Shown here: positions 1-12,500 of the stretch, piece after piece
Layout of the letters: the number at the start of each line of letters is the position of its first letter
How positions within the stretch are numbered: the first letter of the stretch is position 1
Source: Symsagittifera roscoffensis
Lineage: Eukaryota > Xenacoelomorpha > Acoela > Convolutidae
Direction of reading: 5' to 3'
DNA length: 64,000 nucleotides
NCBI RefSeq assembly: GCF_963678635.1
Contig: NC_087069.1
Location: 14,730,660-14,794,659, forward strand
The notes under the pieces: model-generated
Databases searched by the model: none
Told to the model about the DNA's origin: nothing
Seen by the model: only the letters and a program-made list of their open reading frames with translations
Position numbers and translations under genes: made by a program

Positions 1-2233
1 CGACATTCCTAATTGATGACTTTCCTAAATTATAACAGTCCTGAAAAAAAAACATTCCTAAGTTATTGCAATAAAAATGATTGGGTTCATATATGATGGT
101 TTTCCAAAACAGTGAAATGCATCAATTTTGGCATTCCTAAATAATCGCATTTCTAACTATGAAATCCCAAATGTTTGCATTGCTAAATGATGACTTTCCT
201 AAAAGGTGACTTTTCTTAATCATGACATTCCTTGATTAGGGTAATCCTCAAACAGGTCATCAATCAGGAAAAACACCATTTAGTATTGTCATTATTTTAA
301 AATATCCTCAATAAGGAAGGTAACTATTTGCGAATGTTGTCATTCCTAAGTGATGACGTCTTTAAATGATAACATTCTTAAATGATGATAATCCTAACTG
401 ATGACTTTCCTAAAATTTGACACACCTTAATGATGACATTCCTAAATGATGACACTACTATATGATGACCATCCCAACTGATGATGTTCCCAGATAAAGA
501 CAGTCCTAAGTGATGACATTGCTAAATGAGTTTCTTACAAGAGGTGATTTTCCTAAAAAAAAAGGTTTTCCTAACCGATAACATTCCTAAACGATTCCTA
601 TAACAAAAAATGGCCCTACGAAGAATGGCATTCCTATTTAATGAACTTCCTAACTGATGAGCTTTCTAAATGATGAAGTTCCTATATGATGACATTCCTG
701 TAAATTGACAATCCTGAATGATGACATTCTTAAATTTTGGCTTTCTCAAGTAAAGCCATTCCTAATTATGACATTCCTAAAAGACTGCAATACTAAATGA
801 TGACTTTCCTAAAAAGTGATTTTTCATAGTGATGACATTCCTGAAACAGGGCAATCCTCAAATAAGTCATCGTTTAGGATTTTCACCATTTAGGAAGCGT
901 CATTTTTTCAGAATAACATCATTTAGGAATGTAACTATAGAAGAAAATTATCATTCCTAAATGCTGACGTTTTTAAATGATGACATTCTTAGAGGATGCT
1001 TCTCTCTAAATTCTGACATTCCAAACTAGGGAAAATGTTTAATAATGGCATTACTTATTGATTACTTTCCTAATTGATGAGTTTTCCTACATGAAGATTT
1101 TTCCCTAATGATAGTTTTCCTAAATGGTGCTTTTCGTAAAAGATTTCATTTTTTAATGATGAATGATTTTCCTACTGTGAGACTTTTTTAAACGATTACA
1201 TTACGAAAGATGACACTCCCAAATAGGTGTTTTCTTTATTGATGACATTTCAAATTGATGACATTCCCAAATGATGACGTTCCTAAATGACATCCCTCCT
1301 AAATGATGACATTCCTTTAGGTTGACTTTCCTAAATGATGACATTCATAAGTTCTGTCAATTCTAAAGAAGGGCAAGATTTAATAATGGCATTACATATT
1401 GATGTTCCTAAATGATTACAATTCTGAAAAAAATAATGATGTTACATGATGATTTTTCTAACTGATAAATTTTTGAACAGATGCTTTTTATAAAAGATGA
1501 CACTTTTATATGATGAAAGATTTTCCTACAATATGGCGTTTCAAAACTATTAAGTTTCTAGAGGATGACATTCCTGAAAGTTGACAACCCTAAATAATAG
1601 CATTCCTAAATGATGACTTTAGTTCAAGATTTTCCCAGCTGATAACTTTCCTAAATGGTGCTTTTTCTAAATTATGACATATTTTCTGATGAATGATTTT
1701 CGTATAGTATGGCATTTTTAAACTATTTTATTCCTGAAGATGACTTTCCTAAATGGCTACTTTCCTTAAGAATGACATTTCAAATTGTTGACATTCCCAA
1801 AGGATGACTTTCGTAAATAACGTCTTTCCTAAATCATAGCCTTCCTTGATGTTTACTTTCTCAAATGATCACATTCCTAAAGGATAAAATACAAAACGAA
1901 GGCAATCCAAAGTTATGGCTTTTCAAAGTGATGACTGAACTAATCAAAGCAATCCTGATTGATGACATTCCTGAATGATGATTATCCTAACTGATAATAT
2001 CCATAAATTTTGACAGTCCTATAAGATGAAATTACTAAACGATAACATTCCTATAAGACGAAATTCCTAGCTTATGACTTTGCTAAATTACGACAGTTCG
2101 AAAAATGACATTACTAAATGATGACATTCCTAAACGATGACCTTCCCAAATGCTGTATTCCTAGATTAAGAACATTCCTACATGATGCCTTTCCTAATTG
2201 ATGACATTCCTTATCGATGACATTCCTAATGGG
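1..2233. repeat. Degenerate minisatellite of about 16 bases, running off the left edge
   Basis: The stretch consists almost entirely of diverged copies of a unit close to TGATGACATTCCTAAA. The unit is 16 bases, with copies shortened or lengthened by a few bases. Short islands without the unit occur near 270-330 and 890-950. The array ends abruptly near 2233. It lies beyond the S4 exon of the TRPM-like gene, so it is probably inside the next intron of that gene. No open frame of note crosses it. Confidence 0.9.
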
Positions 2234-2677
2234 GGCGCAAAGCCAAAACCGTTTCACGGCAAAATGATTCATGTTTTCATGTGAAAGCACGCTTCCGGTA
2301 GTGAAAAATTTTGTCTTTGCAGCCGTATTTTTTTTGGTTTAAAACAAATATGGGCTTTTTTCTTCTCATCTAACAATAAAAATGGAGTTTTTTGTCAAAA
2401 ATTGGTTGGTTACGGATGTCACCTTCAAGAGCAGTTAGAAAATCTCATCATACATTTTTTATGGTAAAAAATGCTGTTGAAGCAACGAAAGCCTTCAAAC
2501 TTGAAATTTAAATTTGGTAACTGATCGCTTATATTTTTAAGAATGGGCCAATGATTTGCTGTCATAAAATCTGTAATTAAATTTTGCAAAGTGATGTTCC
2601 TTTCAAAAGATGGCCATTCGTTTGCAAAAGATGGCCATTTGTGAAAGCAAGAGGAAAAATAAAACAATACAAGTACG

Positions 2678-3089
2678 CAAGGGCAGATTTAGGGGTGAAG
2701 GGGGTGTTGTGGCGGACGCATCCCCATCAGGGATTCGAATCCCTCAACAACCAAAGGGTCTCCTCAAACGGAACAGTCTAAAAATTATTCTAAAGAAGCC
2801 TTTTCTAAAGATACTAATTATTATAAAGATACTCATTTTTTTTGAGGGTGAGCGCGCGCTAAAAAACGCAATTTTCTCGTCAAATTTTTTCAAAAAATGC
2901 CCGAAAACCTGTTTTTAACCAGCTTTTTTCTAAATTTTGACTGCGGCGGAAAAACGTTTGACAAAATAGGGTTTATATAGTAACTTGGAATCGCTCCGAA
3001 AATCAATTTGGTCGACCTATAAAAAAAAGGTCGAGAAGGTCGACAAAGGTCCGACTCCTCGCCTCGAGAAAATCCTAGATCCGCCACTG
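2678..3089. mobile_element. Old hAT-type MITE
   Basis: The ends are diverged versions of the family's inverted termini (CAGGGGCGGATTTAGG and its complement). The left end reads CAAGGGCAGATTTAGG and the right end ATCCGCCACTG. Flanking 8-base direct repeats match at 6 of 8 positions (CAAGTACG and CAAATACT), as expected for an aged hAT target duplication. Internal blocks such as AATCAATTTGGTCGACCT are shared with the copies at 23.0, 25.7 and 58.8 kb. There is no transposase. The short open frames inside are by-products. Confidence 0.8.
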
Positions 3090-3346
3090 CAAATACTGTA
3101 TATGTTCAAAACAGAATCGATATATGCTAATTTTGCTGGCAATGTTTTGTTTAGCTTGAGAATATGATTAACTAGTCGAAACTTATGAATATCTTTAACT
3201 GTATTCCCCCTTGACGAATTGCCAGCCCTTTAAAGAACTAATTCAACGGTTGATCTGTGTGAATTCTGTAACTAGTTACAAACCCCTGTCTCCCCTTTTC
3301 CAAAAGAAAAGAAGGACAGTTGAAGCGACCCCAATTTACTACTAAC

Positions 3347-3547
3347 TTGCATGGAAATGCCGGCTGCGATGCTTATGGTGCTGAAAATGAGCATGAAGCC
3401 CAGTGCCTCGTGCATCATTTTGCGCAGCATGATCCAGAGTGGACCCAGTTTGCGACTGCATCTGTAGAAAGAAAGAAGTCTTATCCAGATAAAGAAGCCA
3501 CTGATGGCATACATCGAAGTGCCATAGCCAGCGTGTATTGTCAACAC
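3347..3547 (-). CDS. TRPM-like exon 10: S3-S4 loop, S4 and start of S5
   Basis: The exon is 201 bases, phase 0 at both ends. The acceptor is TTTTTTCTCAG and the donor is GTTAGT. It encodes 67 residues, beginning VLTIHAGYG. A hydrophobic S4 follows, with FIWIRLLSFYRCSRKLGP near residues 19-36, then MLRKMM and a second hydrophobic stretch leading into S5. The family hallmark is R-L-L...S+.LGP followed by a lysine- and methionine-rich S4-S5 linker, and it is clear here. The next exon is not seen in the 3.3 kb to the left edge. Confidence 0.88.
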
Positions 3548-6500
3548 CTGAGAAAAAATTATTCTTTTAATTACATAAATTAGCATTCGGGCAGAGGTAC
3601 GTGACTTACATTTCCAAAAACAAAATTTCAAAAGTTCTCGTCTGAATTTTGAGCCACACAAAGTTGTACAATGCGTCACGAAAAGTCGCTACATAGCTAC
3701 AAACGGGTCGCACAAATCGCAACATGTGTCGCGCAAAGTCTCAATATGGCCTGGTTCGATGTTTACAATATACGTTTCGACCGAGGCGTGTAAAACTCAT
3801 GTCATTGACGTCGGTCAAAATTGCTGATCATCATAATAAAATACTAACTAGGTATAAAAAATTACAAAGTATAATACTAGCGTACTAAATTTGTTTCTAG
3901 CCAATTTTTATTAACATCATGACCAGTAGCGGATTTAGGGGGAGGGGCGGGGGGACGTTAGAAATTTTCTAAAGGAAGCTTAAAATTTTTCTAAAGGCGT
4001 TTTTGGCGCGAATCTATACTAATTTTGAGAGTGGAGTGCTCGCCGAAAAAACGCAGAATTTTGGTCGAAATTTTCCAAAAAGTGCCTAAAAACGCCTTTT
4101 TTGCCTTTTTTCAAAAAAATTGCCTGAAAAAAAAAGCTTTTCAGGCTTTTCAGTTTTTACTACGCTTGGTTCATTTTAATTTAACCTCATTGTTTTTGAC
4201 GAGACAAGTGGTATGTTCTTACTCGGTTACTTACTGATAAACGACCGACTAATCCCAAAATACTTTCAGAATAGATGAAAATCTTTATGACAAAAAGGAC
4301 TTCATTTAAAGAATAAGAATGCTTCGACAAAAAACGGCAGAAGGAGTCGAAAACGTTTCCAAGAAGGAAGCCGAAGAACGTATTGATATATTTTAAACAA
4401 ATTGTTTCATTTTTTTTTGTAATTCGAAGAAACAAATATATCGCGTAAAAGTTCTTTCAAATTCAAATACTGTTTAAGATTGTCTTTTTTGTAATTTTTG
4501 GCAGAAAAACACATCAAGACAAATATAAGTAAGATTAAATTTGTTTTTTAACCCTTAAACGGCAATTTATCTTGATTAGACCCTATTCGTTCCGTGACTC
4601 GACCCTGTTCGACCCATGATTTGACTTTGTTTAAAGTCTTCATTCGACAGTTCTAATTTTTGATTAATAACAGGATACGATTCGACCTTTTCCAGTTTAA
4701 TCATGGATCGAGCAGCCCGGAAGATAATCATAGTGGACTGTGTTTTAGCCAATATTTACACTTCATTAACAAAAACAAACCAATTTTTCTAAAATCAGAG
4801 TACCTGTTTTTTTTCATGAGAAATATTCAATTGTTTAGGGTTATATAGCCAAAAAAAACTGTTCCATCATTAAAAAGCATGATTGAAATTTTTAAATAAT
4901 TTATCAGTCTATAAAAATCAAAAACAAAGATGAGTTATGACCCATTTCAAATCCCAGAAAAATAAATAAAATGATTTGTTATCTGTTTAAAACTGTAGCA
5001 AACTAATTAAACTTTCTGCCTTACTCAAGGCGTACTCGGTTACTAAACTTCCTCATATTTTACTAAATGTAGCCAGACAAGATACCAAAAACTTTCTCTA
5101 AGTTGAAGAGCAGGTTTTTTACTGGTTTCTATAAACCACTTCAGGTTGCTTTTCTAGATAAATTTGGGTAGAAAAGTTGCGGTCTAGGAAAGTAAATGCA
5201 GAGAAGCGAATTAAGTTAGCACAAATCATGAAACTAAAATGATTTATAAAAAGAAAACAAGAAACAAAATTGTGTAGAAAAACAAATAAGGTTGCTTTTC
5301 CGAACGAAGTAAGTTTCACTATAAAAAAAATCAACAATGAACCTTTTGGTAACCAAGTTGAGACAAAATTGCGTGTCCGAATTTCGCAGAAAATTATACC
5401 CATATTGATTTGGACAAAATTCCATGTATATTTTTGTCTCATCAGTTTTGTCTAAAAGCATACCTTATAGTGCTTTTTCGGGACAATTTAAATCAGCGCT
5501 TCATTTATCAGCACCGTATATATACATCTGTTCTTGTGAAAAGTGTGTTGCTAGTCACAAAAACTCCAATTCAAAACATACTCTGATAGTTTTATGTTAG
5601 TCAAGTTTTAGGCAGTCTGGGTTTTCCCTAAACTTTTTGAGCCGGGATTCTTAGGTAAGCGGCTTATAACCCTATCAATCAATGGATCATCGCAACGATT
5701 TTAATTCAAGCAAAATTGAAACAAATTTCATTATATCTTTCCATAAAGAAGACTATGCATTTTTTACCAGCTTTCAAGTCCAAAAGACAGTTGGCTTATA
5801 CAAGTTGTTCACAAACGACGACCGATTGCTGAAAAAAGTTAACTGTTGTCTCGTATTCAGGCTATTCAGTCAAACAGAAGTGTTTTTTTTTCGCTCATGT
5901 TGTACTTGCCCTTATCGAGCGACAACTCAGAAACCGGCAAGCTAACCCAAAGCACTCATTTATGGATAGATCGGTTTCGGAAGAGAGAAAGTTTTTTTAG
6001 AAAATTAGAAAACTACCATCAATCGCCCAAAAACTATAAGATTGCAGCCGGGAGACAGCCATTCGCATCAAATGAAGATGAAAGAACATTTCTGAAAATG
6101 GGAGCTTTCCAGGTTGAGGTGTTTGACTGTGAACTAATTTTTGAACTCGGTCAAAAAGATGGATGTTGTTCGACGCAAATACCATAGTCAAAAACACAAC
6201 TTACGGTCAAACACTAATACGAAGCAGAGTTGAAATCATGGTCGAAACATAGTCGAAAAACAAAGGGAAACGTAGTCCAACATATAGTCGAACACATAGT
6301 CCAACACCTAGTCAACAAAACATAGTCGAATACATAGTGGAACACATAGTCAAACTCATAGTCGAACACATAATCGAACGCATAGTCGAACACATAGACG
6401 AACACATAGCCGAACACACAGTCGAACATATAGTCGAACTCATAGTCGAACACATAGTCGAACGTTTAGTAGAACACATAGTCGAACACATAGCCGAACA

Positions 6501-9500
6501 CATTAATGGACTCATAAGCGTACAAATAGTCGAACATATAGTCGAATGCATAGGCAAACACACAACCAAAAACATAGCCGAACACATAGTTGAACACAAA
6601 AGTCGCACACAAAGTCGAAAACATAGCCAAACACATAGTCGAACACATAGTCGAACCCAAAGTCGGACAAAACGTCGAACACATAGTCGAACACATAGTC
6701 AAACACTTATTCAAACATACAAGCAAACATAACATCAAACACATAGTCGAACACATAGCCGAACACAAAGCCGAACACATAGTTGGACACATAGGCGTAC
6801 ACAGAGTGAAACACATAGTCGAACACGAAGACGAACGCGCTGGCGTACACTTTGTCGAAAACATAGTCGAACACATAGTCGAACAATTTGTCGGACTCAA
6901 AATCGAACAAATGGTCGAACATTTACACGAACACATAGTTGGACACATAGTCGAACACCTAGTCGAACACATAGTCGAACAATTTGTCGGACTCAAAATC
7001 GAACAAATGGTCGAACATTTACACGAACACATAGTTGGACACATAGTCGAACACATAATCGAACACATAGTCGAATACATGGTCAAACAAATAGTCGAAC
7101 ATAGAGTCAAACACATAGTCGAACACACAAGCCAACGCACAGTCGAACACATAGACGAACACAAAGTCGAACACCTAAACGAATACATAGTCGAACACAA
7201 AGTCGTGAACATACTCGAGCAAATAGTCGAACACATAGTCGAACATCGAGTGAAACACATAGCCAAACACATAGTCGAACAAATAGTCAAACCAATAGTC
7301 GAAGTCAAACGCAAAACAGAACACTAAGTCGAACACATAGTCGAACACGAAGTCGAACAAAAAGTCGATTACATAATCGAACGCATAATGGAACACCAAG
7401 TCGAACGCATAGTCGAACACATAGTCGAACGCATAGTCGCACTCTTAACGGAAAACAAACTCGAACACCTAGTCGAACACAAAGTCGAACAAAAAAGCGA
7501 GCGCATAATCAAACAAATATTCGAACACATAGTCGAACACATTGTCGAACTCATAGTCGAACACATTGCTGAACACTTAGTCGAACATATAGTCGAACAC
7601 AAAGTGGGACACAAAATCGAAAACCAAGTCGAACACATAGTCGAACACAAAGTCGGGAACATGGTCGAACACAGAGTCAAACAAATAGCCAAACAAAGAG
7701 TCAAACACATAGTCGAACACATAGTCGATCAGATAGCCAGACACATGCTCAATCAGATTGTCGAACACATAGTCGAACACATAAACCAATGCATAGTCGA
7801 ACACATAGTCGAACACATAGTCGAACACATAGTCGAACACATAGTCGAACACATAGTCGAACACATAATCCAACGCATAGTGGAACACAAATACGAGAAC
7901 ATAGTCGAACATTTACCCGAACACATAGTCGAACACAGAGTCGAACACATAGTCGAACGCAGAGTCAAAACATAGTCAAACACATGGTCGAACAGATAGT
8001 CGAATAGAAGTCGAACAAAGTCGAACGCAAAACGGAACACCAAGTCGAAAACATAGTCGAACACGAAGTCGAACACAAAAGCGAACGAATAGTCGGACAA
8101 ATAGACGAACACAAAGTCGATTACATAGTCGAACGCATAATGGAACACAAATTCGAACACACCGTCGAACACATAGTCGAGCACATAGTCGCACGCATAA
8201 CGGAACACCAACTCGAACACATAGTCGAACACAAAGTCGAACAAAAAAGTGAAAGCAGAGTCAAAAAAAATCAAACAGCAAGACGAACACAAAGTCGACC
8301 ACATAAACGAACACATAATCGAACACATAGCCGAACACATAGTCTACCACATAACCGAACACAAAGTGGGACACAAACTCGAAAACCAAGTCAAACACAT
8401 AGTCGAACACAAAATCCAACACCTAATTGAACTCATAGTCGAACACATAGACTAACACAAAATCAAACACCTAATTGAACTCATAGTCGAATACTTAGTC
8501 GAACACAAAGTCGAGAACATAGTCGAACACATAGTCGAACATATAGTCTAACACATTGTCGAACACAAAGTGGGACACAAACTCGAAAACCAAGTCAAAC
8601 ACGTAGTCGAACACAAAATCCAACGCATAGTCGAACACATAGACGAACACAAAATCAAACACCTAATCGAACACATAGTAGAACACATAGTCGAACACAT
8701 AGTCGAGTACAAGTTGAACACATAGTCGAACACATAGTCGAACACAAAGTCGAACACATAGTCGAACAGAGAGTCAATCACATAGCCAAACGCAATCGAA
8801 CACATAGTAGAACACATAGTCGAACACATAGTCAAGTACAAGTTGAACACAAAGTCGAACGCAAAACAGAACACCAAGTCGAACACATAGTCGAACACGA
8901 AGTCGAACACAAAAACGAACGCATAGTCGGATAAATAGAAGAACAAAAAGTCGATTACATAATCGAATGCAAAATGGAACACCAAGTCGAACGCATAGTC
9001 GAACACATAGTCGAACCCATAGTCGCACGCTTAACGGAAAACAAACTCGAACACATAGTCGAACACAAAAACGAACAAAAAAGCGAGCGCATAATCGAAC
9101 AAATATTCGAACAGAAAGACTAACGCAAAGTCGAACACATAGTCGAATACACTGTCTAACTCATAGTCGAACACATAGCCGAACACTTAGTCGAACATAT
9201 AGTCGAACACAAAGTGGGACACAAAGTCGAAAATCAAGTCGAACACATAGTCGAACACAAAGTCTGGAACATGGTCGAACACAGAGTCAAAAACATGGCC
9301 AAACAAAGAGTCAAACACATAGTCGAACACATAGTCGATCAGATGGTCGAACACATAGTCGAACACATAAGCAATGCATAGTCGAACACATAGACGAACA
9401 CAAAGTCGAACACTAAATCGAACACATAGTCGAGCGCATAGTGGAACACAAAGTCGAGAACACTAGTCAAACACATAGTCGAACACTAGTCAAACACATA

Positions 9501-12500
9501 GTCGAACACTAAGTCGAACACAGAGTCAATCACATAGCCAAACACAGAGTCGAACACAAAGTCAGACACATAAACGAACACACAAATTCGAACGCAAAAC
9601 GGAACATCAAGTTGAACACAGAGTCGAGCACAAAAGCGAACGCATAGTCGAACGCAAAATGGAACGCCAAGTCGAACTCATAGTCAAACACATAGTCAAA
9701 CACCATCTAGAACACGTAGTCGAACACGAAGTCGAACAAAAAAGTGAATGCATAGTCGAACAAATAGTCAAACAGAAAGACGAACACAAAGTCGAAAACA
9801 TAATCGAACACATAGTCGAACACATAGTCGAACACATAGCCGAACACATAGTCTAACACATAGTCGAACACAAAGTGGGACACAAACTCGAAAACCAAGT
9901 CAAACACGTAGTCGAACACATAGTCGAACACATAAGCCAACGCATAGTCGAACATATAGACGAAAAAAAAAGTCGAACACCTAATCGAACACAAAGTCCA
10001 GAACATAGTCGATCACATCATCGATCAGATAGTCGAACACATAGTCGGAAACAGATTCAAACACATAGCCAAACATGGAGTCGAACAGATAGTCAAACAC
10101 CAACTAGAACACATAGTCGAACACAAAATCGAACAAAAAAGCGAATGCATAGTCGAACAAATAGTCGAACAGAAAGACGAACACAAAGTCGAACACATAA
10201 TCGAACACAGAGTTAGACAAAAACTCGAAAAACAAGTCAAACACATAGTCGAACACATAGTCGAACACATAAGCCAAAGCATAGTCGAACATATAGACGA
10301 ACAAAAAGTCGAACACCTAATCGAACACAAAGTCGAGAATATAGTCGATCACATTGTCGATCAGATAGTCGAACAAATAGTCGGAAACAGATTCAAACAC
10401 ATAGCCAAACATGGAGTCGAACACATAGTCAAACACATAGTCGAACAAAATAAACGAGCGGATAGTCGAACAGATAGTTGAACACATAGTCGAACACATG
10501 AGCCAATGCATAGTCGAACACAAAGACGAACAAAAAGTCGAACATCTAATCGCACACATAGTCGATCACTTAGTCGAGCACAAAGTCGAGAACATAGTCG
10601 AACACAGAGTCGAACACATAGCCAAACACGGAGTCGAACAGTTATTCGAACACAATGTCGAAAACAGATTCAAACACATAGCCAAACATGGAGTCGAGTA
10701 CATAGTCCAACAGATAGTTGAGGTCAGAGTCAAACACATAGTGAAACCCATTGTCGATCAAATAGTCGAACGCATAGTCGAAAACAGATTCAAACACATA
10801 GCCAAACATGGAGTCGAACACATAGTCAAACACATAGTCGAACAAATAGCCGAACAAAAAGTCGAGCAAATAGTCGAACAGATAAGCGTACACAAAAGCG
10901 TACAGATAGTCGAACACCTGGTCGCAGATTTAGTCGGACACAAAGCCGAACACACAGTCGAAGACCACGTCGAATGCATAGTCGAAAACATAGTCGATTG
11001 CATAGTCGAACACAAAGTCGAGCACATAGTCCAACAGATAGTCGAGGACAGAGTCAAACACATAGTCAAACACATAGTCGATCACATAGTCGAACACATA
11101 GTCGAAAACGATTAAAACTCTTAGCCAAACATGGAGTCGAACACATAGTCAAACACATAGTCGAGCAAATAGTCGAACAAAAAGTCGAGCAAATAGTCGA
11201 AAAGATAAGCGTACACAAAAGCATACACATAGTCGAACACCTGGTCGAAGGTTTAGTCGGACATAAAGCCGAACACACAGTCGAAGACCAAGTCTTATGC
11301 ATAGTCGAAAACATAAACGATCACATAGTCGAACACAAAGTCGAGCTCATAGTCCAACAGATAGTCGAGGTCAGAGTCAAACACATTGTGAAACACAAAT
11401 TCGATCAAATAGTCGAACATATAGTCGAAAACAGATTCAAACACATAGCCAAACATGGAGTCGAACACAGAGTCAAACACATATTCGAACAAATAGCCGA
11501 ACAAAAAACCGAGCAAATAGTCGAACAGATAAGCGTACACCTAGTCAAACACCTGGTCGAAGAATTAGTCTGACACAAAGCCGAACACACAGTCGAAGAC
11601 CACGTCGAATGCATAGTCGAAAACATAGTCGATCACGTAGTCGAACACAAACTCGAGCACATAGTCCAGCACATAGTCGAACACAGACTCAAACATGTAG
11701 TCAAACACAGAGTCGAACGAATAGACAAACACATAGTCTAACGCATAGTCGAACATATAGGCGTACACACGAGCGTACAGAACGTCGAACACAAACCCGA
11801 ACCGGTAGTCGAACACAACGTCAAACACATACCCGAACACATAGTTGGACACACAGTCGAAAACAAAGTGGAACACATAGTCGAACATATAGCCGAACGC
11901 ATTGTTGTATACATAGGTGTCCACATAGTCGAACACATATAGTCGATCACGTAGTCGCACAGAGATTCGACAAAATAGTCAAAAACATAATCGAACACAT
12001 AGCCGAAAACAAAGAGGAACACATGATCGAACATATAGCCGAACACATAGTTGGATACATAGGTGTCCACATAGTCGAACAGTAACAGATAGTCAATCAC
12101 GTAGTCGAAAACCTAGTCGAACACATATTCAAAACATAATCGAACACATAGCGGAACACATAGTTGGACACACAGTCCGAAAACAAAGCGGAACACATAG
12201 TCGAGCATATAGCTGAACTTACAGTTGGATAAATAGGTGTCCACATAGTCTAACACATTGTCGATCACGTAGTCGAACACGTAGTCGAACACATAGTCCA
12301 ATATATATTCGAACACATATGCGTATACATGATCGAAATCATAGTCGAACCAATAGTTGAAGAGATAGGCAAAGACATATGCGAACACGTAGTCGAAGAC
12401 AGAGTCGCACAAAAAAACAAAGTCTTACACAAGGTCGAACACCTAGTCGAAGACGAAATCGAACACAGAGTCGAACACAGAGTCAAAGACATAGTCGAAC

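Noticed and set aside
5119..5461. Overlapping short frames on both strands
   Set aside because: The composition is typical of AT-rich non-coding DNA, and the frames on the two strands conflict.
5846..6187. 113-codon plus-strand frame
   Set aside because: It has no domain or splice context, and it ends in the minisatellite.
6337..11573. Many ORFs of 100-280 codons on both strands with EHIV, SRTH, MCST or VFDY repeats
   Set aside because: They follow directly from a 12-base tandem unit without stops in five frames. No start context, splice signal or frame preference supports any of them.
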